Position numbers and translations under genes: made by a program. From Trachythela sp. YZ-2020 (Eukaryota > Cnidaria > Anthozoa > Malacalcyonacea > Clavulariidae), in NCBI GenBank assembly GCA_016169945.1, contig JADLSH010000073.1, forward strand, positions 620,001 through 684,000: DNA of 64,000 bases, in the 5' to 3' direction. The notes under the pieces were generated by a model. It saw only the letters and a list, made by a program, of their open reading frames with translations, was not told where the DNA came from and did not search any database. Shown here piece by piece: positions 24,382-37,179 of this stretch; the stretch's first letter is position 1, and each line of letters starts with the position of its first letter.

Positions 24382-27335
24382 TTTGTTTTTTTTGTTTGTT
24401 TTTTTTTAATTTATTCAAATGCATGACCTATTTACAGGTATTGCTAGAATATAAAGAAAGATATAAAGAATAAGTAAATATAAAGGAAAGAGTCTATGGT
24501 ACAATATATAGTTAAATACATATAAGTTAGTAAATAGAAAGTTGTTTTTTTGGGGGGTTTTTTTTGTTCATTTTTTTTAGTATATCCCAATATAATATAT
24601 AATATATAATCTTTTAATTATCTCCGGGCTTCCAAGGATTTGACGCTTTCTTCTCTCTCAATTGAACAGAGGAAGAGATAGTTTGAAAATAAGTTTACAA
24701 GAACTGTATCGTTTGAAGACATCGTATGTTCTAGTAGTTTTTGCTTAGTTTCTGTTGTGGTTTTGGAATTAAAAATGTTTTTAAGTATGTTGTTTGAATT
24801 GTTTCGTAAGTTTTCGTATTTCTGGCAGATAAAGGCAAAATGAAATTCGTTTTCCACTTCACCAGATTTACAAAGTTTGCAGATACGTTGTTCACGAGGA
24901 ACATTTTCGTATCTTCCACGTTCGATTCGTGGTTTATGATTACTTACTCTATATTTAGAAAATGTTCTCCTTATTGTTGGGTTTTTAATGAGGAATAGGT
25001 ATTCCTCCATTTTGTATTCGTTTTTGAACGTACAAAAGAAGGATAGTTTAGATGAGGTAGTCACTTTATGTCGCCAGAATTCGACATATTTTCGTTCATT
25101 CTATTTACGATGGTTTTGGTTTCATAGTTTATGATATCATTTTCAATATTTGATGTATTGTCGTAAAACGATTTTAGCATGGTTATGGCGTTAGTATAGT
25201 AAGATTCTTTACCATTATTATATAATTGTTTGGACATTAGGAAAGATTGTTTTACAATTGAGTTATCGTCTAGTTTAAGGATATGTTTCATGTAATTGAT
25301 TATATTCTTTTTAATTGAAATCAGAAGTGGATATTTTCCAAGTTCACTTCTGCAAGCTATATTGCTTGCTTTTCTGTTTACACCCAAATATAGCTTGCAG
25401 AATCTTAAAAGAACTTTTTCTGTTTCGGAATTATCCCATTTGTTTAAATAATTTTTTTCGTATGCTCCCCAGACTTCTGAGTTATACAGTAGAATGGGGG
25501 AAATAATTGCGTCAAAAATTTTGGTAGCTGTTTTTGGTGACAGTTTATGAAAATCTAACTTAGATACACTATAAAGAGCATGCAAAGCTTTTTCGCTAAG
25601 TTGTTGTTGTGAAAGTTTAAATTTGCTATTTGGTACAAGTTTGAGACCAAGATAGGTATATTCTTTCACGATATCTATATTTTTATTTCCAATATAGAAA
25701 TGAAGGTTTGGTAATTTTGAATTGTGTTTTTTGAAAAATCATAATTTTCGTTTTTTTGATATTGACTTCCGTTAGCCAGTTATTGCACCATTCGTGGAGT
25801 TGGTTTAGACAATTTTGTAGACCTGATTTTGATCGTGAGAGGATGATGAGATCATCTGCATATAGGAGACTGTTAATAGTAGTTCCGTTTAGTAATACAA
25901 ATGGATCTGATTGTGTTTGTTCAAAAAGTGTTGGAAGTTCGTTTATATAGATATTAAATAATAAAGGGCTTAAAACGTATCCTTGACGAACACCCTTTTT
26001 GTATGAAAAAAATGGTGTTCAGTCTTCCGATAGTTTTATTGCACATTTTGTGTTTGAGTAGAGGTCTTGGATTAAGTCGTAGAAATGCCCCCCTATTTTA
26101 TTTTTGATTAGTTTGTAGAATAGGCCTTGATGCCAGACGGAATCAAAAGCTTTTCTAAAATCGACAAAACATGCATAAATCTTTTCATTTTCACTCTGTT
26201 TAACGTATTTATCATGCAGAGTTTTCAGCGTGAAAATATGGTCTGCCGTTCTATTTCCAGGCATAAATCCAATCTGAGTAGGGTGAATTAGTTTATTTTC
26301 ATTTGCAAAATTCATTAATCTATTATTCAAAATTGAGCAAAATAGTTTGCCCATACAGCTTGAAACGCATATACCTCGATAATTGTTGGGGTCAAGGGAG
26401 TTTCCTGATTTATGGATCGGGGTTATTAGGCCCTCGGTCCACATTTCAGGAAACTTTCCTGAAGTTAAAATGTTGTTGAAAACTTTTAAAAAACCTTTCG
26501 AAAGAATTTCAATACTAGATTTTATCATTTCGTTTCTAATTTTGTCGCTATAAACAGCTTTCTTTGATTTTAACTTTTTGGCTGCTTTTAGTAGTTCAGC
26601 TTCAGTGATGGTTCCATCAAGTTTAGTAAATTTGTCTTTAATTTTTTCATAATTTTTTAGGCATTCACGGATTTCGCCTTGTTCCTTATTTAATTTATGT
26701 TCTGAATGTAACGATTCAAAATGATTTAGCCATTCACTTGGCTGTGGTATTTTCTTAGTTGCATTAAAGTCAAGATCATCACCGCTATTTCTAAGATTTT
26801 TCAAAAATAGCAGTGGATCTTCGCTAGCTTTTTCAAGTTCTTGGATTTTATTACAATGGAAATTGTTCTTTTTCATTTCTAAAGTATGTTTATAATCTTT
26901 CAGAGCTGTGTGGTATGTGTTTCTGATTTCATTGTTATTTTGGTCCCTATGTTTCTGATTTGCAAGTTTTCTTAACTGGTGTCTTTTGAACCTGCATTCT
27001 TTATCAAACCATTTTTTGTTTGCAACATTATTAATCTTACGTCTATATTTTTTCTTTTTAATTTTTAGAGATTTTTTAGATGCTAGGTGAATAATATTTT
27101 GAAAGTCATTAACACATTTGTTAATGCTTTCTCTGTCAGATGTAAAATTATTATCAAGAAATGTGTTCAATTGTCTTTGCGATTCAACTGATTTTAATTC
27201 TTTCTTAAAATTTTCGTTTGAATCATCAGACCAAATATATTGACGTGGTAATTTTGATAATGGGGGTTGTGAGGGGATATTATTATTTGTTTTATATGTT
27301 TTATGTAAATAAAAATTTTTGAAAAACTGGGGAAC
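24381..27335 (-). mobile_element. 5'-truncated LINE inserted in the minisatellite
   Basis: On the minus strand it runs from about 27335 (junction with satellite sequence, which resumes at 27340) to a poly(A) tail seen as T runs at 24384-24409. AATAAA on the minus strand is at 24415-24410. The endonuclease region is missing (5' truncation). The last 80 bp plus poly(A) are also present at about 23765-23850, carried along by the 609-bp duplication. Confidence 0.8.
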
Positions 27336-27344
27336 AGTGGCCAA
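24618..27344 (-). pseudogene. Non-LTR reverse transcriptase (LINE), nearly intact
   Basis: The order on the minus strand is a basic pre-RT linker, then ITPIHKSGNSLDPNNYRGI, QIGFMPGNRTADHIF, motif A FVDFRKAFDSVW, motif B KKGVRQGYVLSPLLFN, motif C LLYADDLIILS, NIKKTKIMIF and EYTYLGLKL. A C-terminal ICKLCKSGE..NEFHFAFIC zinc knuckle closes it. Only three lesions break it: TGA at 26021-26019 (after LSED, probably from CGA), one extra base in the A6 run at 25727-25732, and one lost T near 25080. Restoring frame at each is apparent from continuous family motifs. The first few residues at 27344 come from the satellite. It is of jockey/CR1-like type; the clade is uncertain. Confidence 0.88.
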
Positions 27345-27686
27345 AAATAAAAAGTGTTGGCCTTAACCTTCTGTTGAAAAAATGTTAAGGGTTCAATCTT
27401 AGCTTTACTTTTTGGTTATTTTTGGCCACTTTTTGAATTTTTTCCCTACAGGTTTAGTAAAGGGCTACCGCTAGTTGACCTGGTGTTACTGCAGGAGGAA
27501 ACCGGAGAACCTTGGGAAGCCGTGTTGGGTAGAGTCAAACTGGAAAAACAACTGGTTGAATAGCACTAATTATTGGGGCTTCGGTAACGGATCAAGTCTT
27601 CCGAGTGATTGAAATTGTGGGTTTGACAAGGCAGGCCAGAGGGGAGGAGGGGCAGAGAGGGCAAAATACCCAGGGGCCGTGCTGTT
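27336..27686. repeat. Third minisatellite piece and spacer
   Basis: The block aaagggctaccgctagttga through ctggtgttactgcaggagga matches 23541-23596 in the same orientation. It shows that the LINE split or neighboured this repeat. ggaggaaaccggagaacc at 27497 resembles the reverse of the SINE core domain. Confidence 0.6.
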
Positions 27687-27825
27687 CAGAGGGGTCCGGA
27701 AAAGTTGGGTTGGGATGACGCGTCACTTCTCAAGCTTTTATGTGCGCTTACTCGTTCAATCTACTTAACATTTCTGGAATAAATGGTATAACAGAATCCA
27801 TATCATGTTAGCTAAACACGCCTAA

Positions 27826-28066
27826 AGGCGGATTTCCAGTCCATGCACGAAGCTCCTCGCAGCTCGCTGCGAGTACTCGTAGACGTTCTGCGAGTGTTTT
27901 ACCGCTCGCGGGAAATAGTTCAAAATTTTGAAATATTTTTACTCGCTGCGAGAGCTCGCAATAATAAACCAATCATAAAACGGCGTATGGTGGCAACGGA
28001 ATGACATTCGTGCAAGTACTCGCAGCGAGCTGCGAGGAGCTTCGTGCGATGACTGGGAATCCGCCT
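27826..28066. mobile_element. MITE, AGGCGGATTTCC ends (copy 1)
   Basis: aggcggatttccagtcca...gaagctcctcgcagctcg is mirrored at the right end; arms of about 50 bp. TAA lies at both borders. The ends resemble those of the TTAA-flanked MITE at 55141. Confidence 0.8.
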
Positions 28067-28734
28067 TAAACTGCATTATTCGAAAGTTTTTGTCCTATGA
28101 CTAGATAAAAATCTTTCGCGAAAAATTTGCCGGCGATAGTGGAGCCAGAACACTGCACAGCGTTCACATCCCTAGCGACCGTTGAGTGGACGGAGCAAAC
28201 TAAAGCGCATGGGTGCGAGACTGAGGGGGGGCACGCGTTCACCAAACTGCCCTGGGCCCGTGACTGGGTCTCGCCGACCTTGGAGTTTGATTCTCACTGA
28301 GGTCCTGAGCCACTTATAGCGCGGTGGGTAAAAATACAAAGTAGAACATTCACGACCACATCAGCATTACCTGTAGTTAATATACATATCGTGATTAAAT
28401 ATTACCGAATCATCATCAGACCAATCAGTTGACCTGATGATGATTCAGTAATAGTATCGGAATATAGCCATTTAAATTTACGTTTTGTTTTAGTCCATAT
28501 CTTGGGTTTTCAAGATGTTTTCATTTTTAACGGTTTTTCATGTTTTGTACTTTAGTGATTATTATATATGATAATAATATTAACATATAATGTTAGTTCA
28601 AGAAGACGTAGCAATCACAAACATAAAAGATCATCTGCGTGACCATTTTCATTTATAATATTCAGTTAACCGTATGAACAAAGCAAAAGCAAAAATCATG
28701 TTTAAAACACTTATGATGATAACTGGGGCCAAAA

Positions 28735-29065
28735 TGTCTTAATGAATTATTTACTTTCAAAAGGAAATATTAAACCACTCAAGTACCATACGTTTGCTGA
28801 AGCCTCCATATGGAACTCCCTACCAGAAAACATATAGAGAAAGCACAACGCTGTCAAGCTTTAAAAGGAAAATCGCTACCCCTTGCTTTTAAAACCAAAT
28901 GATTCTTGTAAATAGTATAATCATTGTATATTTTATATTTGCATGCTAATTCTTTCCTAATTCTTTCTTTTACTTGTAACTATTTGTTAATGTTTCACAC
29001 GCCCATTGTGGAAACCAGCTTTAGCTGACAATGTTAGCGTGGTATCCGATAATCATCATCATCAA
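28735..29065 (+). pseudogene. LINE C-terminal RT remnant and 3' tail (copy 1)
   Basis: It reads LKYHTFAEASIWNSLPENI then a stop. This is the typical end of a CR1/L2-like RT (WNSLP). The 3' UTR ends ...gctttagctgac... and (ATC)n-like repeats. Confidence 0.6.
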
Positions 29066-29159
29066 CAGATGGAACCGAATGAATTCGGTCCGGTCTTGCG
29101 TGAGTTGCGAAGTCTAAATGAGACATAATCGACTTTATAATATAATGCTATATGCTATG

Positions 29160-29962
29160 ATGTTATGAGCCTGTGCTTACGAAGATAAATACCTCAGCCG
29201 AATTGAGAAATTTTGTAGAAGAGCTGTCAGATTGGTCAGTATATGCCGCTAAATATGTACCAATTCATGACATGCAGGGATTGGTAATTAATGAAAAATG
29301 TCATTTCATTAATAATGAAAACCATCCACTCTACAATCTGCTTACACACTGAGAAAGACAAGACATCTTCGAGATCGTGCATGGTCACGACTTCAGTTTT
29401 GCCACGTGTTCGCACAGAACGTTTAATTAAACAGTAAATTTTAAACAGTTTTGGTATATATAGACACATACATAAAATCTAACAAATCTGAGATACAAAT
29501 ATATAAAACTAAAGTCTAAATTAAATTACCCATTTTATAAACTTTCAACTGAAAACTGTAGGAATATCATAACAGTATTTAGCAACTAAAGACATTATTG
29601 TTTTGTCTTGTATATATATAGCCATAATATATATATAAGAAGATCTTGAGAATTATAAATGAGCAGAATGAACTATTTATTCTACATAGATTATTTATAA
29701 AATTAACTCTAAGATTGGTGAACTTATTGTTTTTGCATAACATTAAAAAATGTTTCATTTAGGGATTTTAGATCCCAATGTTTAATTGTACTAGATTAAT
29801 TGTTACATATTTACATGTTTTATATATTTTTTATATCGAAAAGTGTTGTAAAATCGCAAGTCTGTTGCTGAGTATCTTATATAACAAAGACTTTAAATGA
29901 ATGAATGAATGAACGAATGAATGAACGAACGAATGAATGAATGAACGAATGAATGAATGAGT
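29160..29962 (+). pseudogene. Second LINE remnant with (AATG)n tail (copy 1)
   Basis: The frames give YLSRIEKFCRRAVRL and ENHPLYNLL followed by RQDIFEIVHG with stops, a degraded RT C-terminus. An AT-rich UTR and an AATG/AACG array (29896-29962) suggest a LINE with a tetranucleotide tail. Confidence 0.6.
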
Positions 29963-31577
29963 ATTGCACGTAAATAATCAAACATTGAACGATATTAAGT
30001 TATAAACCTATAGCAATTAAGTTGAGCGGAAACATAACAAAACTAATCACCGCTGCGAGGCCCATCAGGAGTTCCTATAAGCTTCAATAACAACAACCCA
30101 CTCTATTATGGATTATAAAACTGGCACAGACATAATATTAAACACGAATTCATACACATGGACTTAAGGTAGAAAACTAAAAACGTTTCAAAATTGCTTC
30201 AAACGTTAATTAAAAACGTTTGATATACAGAACATACAGAAAAGAAGAACAGTTTTTGAATTGACATTGTCATCTGTTCTATTAAATCTTCATAATTCCA
30301 CAAAAGTTACAAACTCCACTGGATAATTGATTCAGTCTTAAACTAGTTAAAGATTAACAAGCAATCGAAAACACTGAAAGAATCGGGGAAAGAATTAGGC
30401 AAAATTTCTATAGCCGTTTTAGCCGCTAAAGAGAGTGATAAAAATTACGACTTTCTTTAAACTCATTTGCCGCTGCAAATGTTCTTTCTTACAGTTAAAA
30501 TCTGACCGTAGATCGTAAGAATACTTTTTGTAGCTTCAATATCGCTTTTACATCTTACAATAAATTGCATCAAATAGAGCGAGTCAAGTCGTTTGTTAGG
30601 TGCCATTAATCTTTGCTTGAAGTATATATCATTCACTGCTCAATTTCCTTTGTGATTTAATCTTGGCTTCATTTAGCATCATGTTACTCTGTCGGAATGT
30701 ATAAAAAATATGATAAGTATGAAAAGAACGTTACAGGCCCTACAGACTACCCTACAGACTACTGAGAGGACTACTGTGCGTTGAAATATGTAGCCGCTTT
30801 TCCCTACAATATGTCACATGAGATAAGTGTTAGGAAGTTCTGAAACTGTCTGGCAAATATTGAAAATCAAACCAAAAAGTCTAAATTTCTGTACAAAATT
30901 AGGTTACATCCTCACTGGTTTCGCGCACGAATATATTTCTCTTTGATCAGGACCCCATCATTGACCTAAATATATATGTAATCGAGCGCGAAACGTAAGG
31001 ATTTGACAAAATTTATATGTGTGATATATGGCAAACTTTTTAATAGAAAGTACAGCACTCGAATCTTTGAGTCATGACAAATTTTGAATCTCGAGGCCAG
31101 ATACAAAGTCCAGTTCTTATATACCATGCATAATATACCTTCGAGCTTTATGGTCCTAAACCACAAACATCTCTCAGTTATTACGGTGTATAGAACATAT
31201 AATCTCCCCTCTCAAGAGTGGGAATTTAAATAAATATCAGCCAGACAAGAAAAAACAGGAAATAAGACACACCATACTATCAGATCAAATTTTTAATAAA
31301 TAAATATTCTTCTACTATGTACATTCTATCCAACAGTTTCGTCATTTAAATATATGTAAATTTGCAGTTCGCGAATGTTCGAGTGTTGTTCACTGTTTAC
31401 AAGTAACTAGGACAAATATTTACAAATGAAGGCGTAAACACGCTTCAGTTCGTCGGGCAGATTATTGTATTTCATTCCAAAGCCCGCGTACAAATGTAGA
31501 ATTGCGCGAAAGACACACAATCCTAATAGGTACCTTTAACTCTTATCACCTGAAAAACGAGTTCACATATCAATCAA
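29963..31577. other. Duplicated non-coding segment (copy 1)
   Basis: No gene was recognised. The 66-codon frame on the minus strand at 30966-31166 is identical in copy 2 but has no family resemblance. Confidence 0.5.
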
Positions 31578-31873
31578 GGGGCTTCGGTGGCGAAGTGGTT
31601 AGCGCACTTGCCTTTCACCTCTAAGGCCGCGGGTTCAAGTCTCAGTGAGAACTTTCTCAATGCGACTCGAACCCAGTCCTCAAGTGAAAAGAGTAAAAGT
31701 CAACGCTCTGCCGAAAGTCGTGGGTTTTCTCCGGGTACTCCGGTTTCCTCCCACAGGGAAAGTTGACAGGGTGGGTTAGGTAAAAGGGCCCACAGTAATT
31801 GGCATATGCTGTTGTGGTGACCCTGCCCTAGTTGGCGAAGCTAAATAATAAAAAAAAAAAAAAAAAAAAAAAA
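31578..31873 (+). mobile_element. SINE, full length, poly(A) tail (copy 1)
   Basis: A tRNA-like head (ggtggcgaagtggttagcgc as A box, gcgggttcaagtc as B box), the core gtgggttttctccgggtact, the 3' part ttggcgaagctaaataat, and about 24 A. The flanks atcaa suggest a short TSD. Confidence 0.88.
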
Positions 31874-33013
31874 TCAATTCTGTAATTGCCGACCCCCAAT
31901 CGCGACGCACAGTCACAGACGCTTTAGAAACAACTTACTAACAGATCCAATGCAAATTGGACCGCAGGTATGGCTGAGTAAACCGTAGTTAGGCAAAATA
32001 AACCTTCGCATGGCTAGCAATTGGTGGTTAAATAAATGTTATTTTTGCTAGTTAGACTACCTAATTGTCTGCGGCAATTTTATTCATCAGTCCAGTTGAA
32101 ATTTACAAAAATCACCAGTTAATATGACTTTAATTGCAGTGAAATTGTGAATAAATCTCTGCAATTTGGCAAGACCGGCTATCATATGGTTAATAGACAC
32201 ACAGAACAGACCAAAGCAGAAAATTATTGCATTAATTTTTTGCACAAAAGAAAACGGCATGCCACATAGACACGGAGTCTCGAATCACATATTGGGTTAT
32301 TGTTTAGTCAATTTGCTTACGTTTTTAGAGAATTAGAACTATTCGAAATATACAAACATTTTAGCGTGATATAGCAAACGTGTGTGAACGCCATTAAACT
32401 TCAATTCAAAGATAAATAGCGGAAACCATTAATATCGTCACGAAAACCACCAAAACGCGAGCCAAGCAAAGATTTTGGAAAACAAACAAAAATTCACGGG
32501 TGCAAAATTCGCAATCAAGCGCAAGTTATCAGCTCTGCTAACGTCATAGCATAAGTGGGATTTGAATTAATCTAAAAGATTGGTATGCGCGATAACAGTT
32601 TTGACAATTTTTACTTCAGCCACTGATAGAAACAAGCTGGTCTTATCTACGCTTGAATGTAATACGGCAGTAGTATCATGTAACCCAGACGTTGAAAGGG
32701 TGGGCTGTTTACGTTTCGAAACCTAGCAAGCACCGCCAAATTTGCGCAATGACTTCATTTGTAATAAAAGCGAGCAACTGGAAAAGAGTCGCAATAGAAG
32801 ATGTTTTGATGCTTAAGGACGAATTTCTACAAAAATATGAAATACTGTAAAGTATTTCAAAGTTAGAAGTATATTCAAAGTCGACCTGAAATTATGAGTT
32901 TAAATCTAGCTATATATAAGATTTTAATGCCCGGATTTGTGGTACGAATTCGTTCTAAGCATGATTCTCATCAGTGTAAAATTCACCTGACTCATGAAAC
33001 ACGAGAACTTGTT
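31874..33013. other. Duplicated non-coding segment, right part (copy 1)
   Basis: No gene was seen. From about 32666 it holds the left arm of the foldback element described at 37966-39124. Confidence 0.5.
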
Positions 33014-33151
33014 CAGAGGGGTCCGGAAAAGTTGGGTTGGGATGACGCGTCACTTCTCAAGCTTTTATGTGCGCTTACTCGTTCAATCTACTTAACATTT
33101 CTGGAATAAATGGTATAACAGAATCCATATCATGTTAGCTAAACACGCCTA

Positions 33152-33393
33152 AAGGCGGATTTCCAGTCCATGCACGAAGCTCCTCGCAGCTCGCTGCGAG
33201 TACTCGTAGACGTTCTGCGAGTGTTTTACCGCTCGCGGGAAATAGTTCAAAATTTTGAAATATTTTTACTCGCTGCGAGAGCTCGCAATAATAAACCAAT
33301 CATAAAACGGCGTATGGTGGCAACGGAATGACATTCGTGCAAGTACTCGCAGCGAGCTGCGAGGAGCTTCGTGCGATGACTGGGAATCCGCCT
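33152..33393. mobile_element. MITE, AGGCGGATTTCC ends (copy 2)
   Basis: The copy of 27826-28066 carried by the tandem duplication. Confidence 0.8.
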
Positions 33394-34061
33394 TAAACTG
33401 CATTATTCGAAAGTTTTTGTCCTATGACTAGATAAAAATCTTTCGCGAAAAATTTGCCGGCGATAGTGGAGCCAGAACACTGCACAGCGTTCACATCCCT
33501 AGCGACCGTTGAGTGGACGGAGCAAACTAAAGCGCATGGGTGCGAGACTGAGGGGGGGCACGCGTTCACCAAACTGCCCTGGGCCCGTGACTGGGTCTCG
33601 CCGACCTTGGAGTTTGATTCTCACTGAGGTCCTGAGCCACTTATAGCGCGGTGGGTAAAAATACAAAGTAGAACATTCACGACCACATCAGCATTACCTG
33701 TAGTTAATATACATATCGTGATTAAATATTAATATTGCCGAATCATCATCAGACCAATCAGTTGACCTGATGATGATTCAGTAATAGTATCGGAATATAG
33801 CCATTTAAATTTACGTTTTGTTTTAGTCCATATCTTGGGTTTTCAAGATGTTTTCATTTTTAACGGTTTTTCATGTTTTGTACTTTAGTGATTATTATAT
33901 ATGATAATAATATTAACATATAATGTTAGTTCAAGAAGACGTAGCAATCACAAACATAAAAGATCATCTGCGTGACCATTTTCATTTATAATATTCAGTT
34001 AACCGTATGAACAAAGCCAAAGCAAAAATCATGTTTAAAACACTTATGATGGGACCAAAAT

Positions 34062-34393
34062 GTCTTAATTAATTATTTACTTTCAAAAGGAAATATTAAA
34101 CCACTCAAGTACCATATGTTTGCCATACGAACTCCCTACCAGAAAACATAAGAGAAATTAAAGCACAACGCTGTCAAGTTTTAAAAGGAAAATCGCTACC
34201 CATTGCTTTTAAAACCAACTGATTTTTGTAAATAGTATAATCATTGTATATTTTATATTTGCAGGCTAATTCTTTCCTAATTCTTTCTTTTACTTGTAAC
34301 TATTTGTTAATGTTTTACACGCCCATTGTGGAAACCAGCTTTAGCTGACAATGTTAGCGTGGTTAAATAAAGATAATCATCATCACTAAGACA
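34062..34393 (+). pseudogene. LINE C-terminal RT remnant and 3' tail (copy 2)
   Basis: The duplicate of 28735-29065, with a small deletion (loss of the WNSLP context) and a better-preserved taaataaagataatcatcat tail. Confidence 0.55.
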
Positions 34394-34489
34394 TCAACAG
34401 ATGGAATCGGATGAATTCGGTCCGGTGTTGCGTGAGTTGCGAAGTCTAAATGAGACATAATCGACTTTATAATATAATGCTATATGCTA

Positions 34490-35289
34490 TGATGTTATGA
34501 GCCTGTGCTTACGAAGATAAATACCTCAGCCGAATTGAAATTTTGTAGAAGAGCTGTCAGATTGTGAGATTGGTCAGTATGTGCCGCTAAATATGTACCA
34601 ATTCATGACAGGGATTGGTAATTAATGAAAAAATGTCATTGCATTAATAATGAAAACCATCCACTCTACAATCTGCTTACACACTGAGAAAGACAAGACA
34701 TCTTCGAGATCGTGCATGGTCACGACTTCATTTTGCCACATGTTCGTACAGAATGTTTAGACAGTAAATTTTAAACAGTTTTGGTATATATAGATACATA
34801 CATAAAATCTAACAAATCTGAGATACAAATATATAAAACTAAAGTCTAAATTAAATTACCCATTTTATAAACTTTCAACTGAAAACTGTAAGAATATCAT
34901 AACAGTATTTAGCAACTAAAGACATTGTTGTTTTGTCTTGTATATAGCCATAATATATATATAAGAAGATCTTGAGAATTATAAATGAACAGAATGAACT
35001 ATTTATTCTACATAAATTATTTATAAAATTAACTGGTGAACTTATTGTTTTTGCATAACATTAAAAAATGTTTCATTTAGGGATTTTAGTTCACAATGTT
35101 TAATTGTACTAGATCAAATTGTTATATATTTACATGTTTTATATATTTTTTATATCGAAAAGTGTTGTAATTAAAATCGCAAGTCTGTTGTTGAGTATCT
35201 TATATATATAACAAAGACTTTAAATGAATGAATGAATGAACGAATGAATGAACGAACGAATGAATGAATGAACGAATGAATGAATGAGT
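34490..35289 (+). pseudogene. Second LINE remnant with (AATG)n tail (copy 2)
   Basis: The duplicate of 29160-29962, with the array at 35224-35289. Confidence 0.6.
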
Positions 35290-36896
35290 ATTGCACCTAA
35301 ATAATCAAACATTGAACGATATTAAGTTATAAACCTATAGCAATTAAGTTGAGCGGAAACATAACAAAACTAATCACCGCTGCGAGGCCCATCAGGAGTT
35401 CCTATAAGCTTCAAAAACAACAACCCACTCTATTATGGATTATCAAACTGGCACAGACATAATATTAAACACGAATTCATACACATGGACTTAAGGTAGA
35501 AAACTAAAAACGTTTCAAAATTGCTTCAAAGTTAACTAAAAACGTTTGATATACAGAACATACAGAAAAGAAGAACAGTTTTTGAATTGACATTGTCATC
35601 TGTTCTATTAAATCTTCATAATTCCACAAAAGTTACAAACTCCACTGGATAATTGATTCAGTCTTAAACTAGTTAAAGATTAACAAGCAATCGAAAACAC
35701 TGAAAGAATCGGGGAAAGAATTAGGGAAAATTTCTATAGCCGTTTTAGCCGCTAAAGAGAGTGATAAAAATTACGACTTTCTTTAAACTCATTTGCCGCT
35801 GCAAATGTTCTTTCTTACAGTTAAAATCTGACCGTAGATCGTAAGAATACTTTTTGTAGCTTCAATATCGCTTTTACATCTTACAATAAATTGCATCAAA
35901 TAGAGCGAGTCAAGTCGTTTGTTAGGTGCCATTAATCTTTGCTTGAAGTATATATCATTCACTGCTCAATTTCCTTTGTGATTTAATCTTGGCTTCATTT
36001 AGCATCATGTTACTCTGTCGGAATGTATAAAAAATATGATAAGTATGAAAAGAACGTTACAGGCCCTACAGACTACCCTACAGACTACTGAGAGGACTAC
36101 TGTGCGTTGAAATATGTAGCCGCTTTTCCCTACAATATGTCACATGAGATAAGTGTTAGGAAGTTCTGAAACTGTCTGGCAAATATTGAAAATCAAACCA
36201 AAAAGTCTAAATTTCTGTACAAAATTAGGTTACATCCTCACTGGTTTCGCGCACGAATATATTTCTCTTTGATCAGGACCCCATCATTGACCTAAATATA
36301 TATGTAATCGAGCGCGAAACGTAAGGATTTGACAAAATTTATATGTGTGATATATGGCAAACTTTTTAATAGAAAGTACAGCACTCGAATCTTTGAGTCA
36401 TGACAAATTTTGAATCTCGAGGCCAGATACAAAGTCCAGTTCTTATATACCATGCATAATATACCTTCGAGCTTTATGGTCCTAAACCACAAACATCTCT
36501 CAGTTATTACGGTGTATAGAACATATAATCTCCCCTCTCAAGAGTGGGAATTTAAATAAATATCAGCCAGACAAGAAAAACAGGAAATAAGACACACCAT
36601 ACTATCAGATCAAATTTTTAATAAATAAATATTCTTCTACTATGTACATTTCTATCCAACAGTTTCTTCATTTAAATATATAAACTTAGTGATATGTACA
36701 TGTTATGTACAGTTTACAAATAACTAGGACAAATATTTACAAATGAAGGCGTAAACACGCTTCAGTTCAGTCGGTTCAGATTATTGTATTTCATTCCAAA
36801 GCCCGCGTACAAATGTAGAATTGCGCGAAAGACACACAATCCTAATAGGTACATTTAACTCTTATCACCTGAAAAACGAGTTCACATATCAATCAA

Positions 36897-37148
36897 GGGG
36901 CTTCGGTGGCGAAGTGTTAGCGCACTTGCCACCACCCTCTAGGCCCGCAGGTTCAAGTCAGTGAGAGAACTTTCACAATGCGGAACAGTCAGTCCTCAAA
37001 AAGAGTAAAAGTCAACGCTCTGGCCGAAAGTCGTGGGTTTTCTTACCGTACCGGTTTCTCCAGAAAGACAGGGTGGAGGGACAGGGTAAGGGCCTGGCAC
37101 TGGCGATAATTATCTGTTATTGTTTGACCTTGCCTTATTGGCGGCTGG

Positions 37149-37176
<28 letters not shown>
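36897..37176 (+). mobile_element. SINE (copy 2, strongly diverged)
   Basis: Same position and structure as 31578-31873. Many substitutions and small deletions run from 36905 to 37150, although flanks and tail position are conserved. Confidence 0.82.

Positions 37177-37179
<3 letters not shown>

Larger units (their letters stand above)
27687..33013. repeat. 5.3-kb tandem duplication, copy 1
   Basis: It begins cagaggggtccggaaaag and ends gagaacttgtt. It is followed directly by copy 2. The junctions share TGTT with both outer flanks. It contains a MITE, LINE remnants, an AATG array and a SINE, and no host gene. Confidence 0.92.

Noticed and set aside
28403..28447. Helitron 3' end (gaatcatcatcag hairpin)
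   Set aside because: Hairpin present but no CTRR end with a following T, and no 5' TC partner found.
29896..29962. CRISPR-like spaced repeat
   Set aside because: Simple AATG/AACG microsatellite without spacers, in an animal genome.
30966..31166. 66-codon frame conserved in both 5.3-kb copies
   Set aside because: Its identity follows from the recent duplication, not from selection; no known domain.
31578..31650. tRNA gene
   Set aside because: Continuous with the SINE core and poly(A); the head is tRNA-derived, not a functional tRNA.
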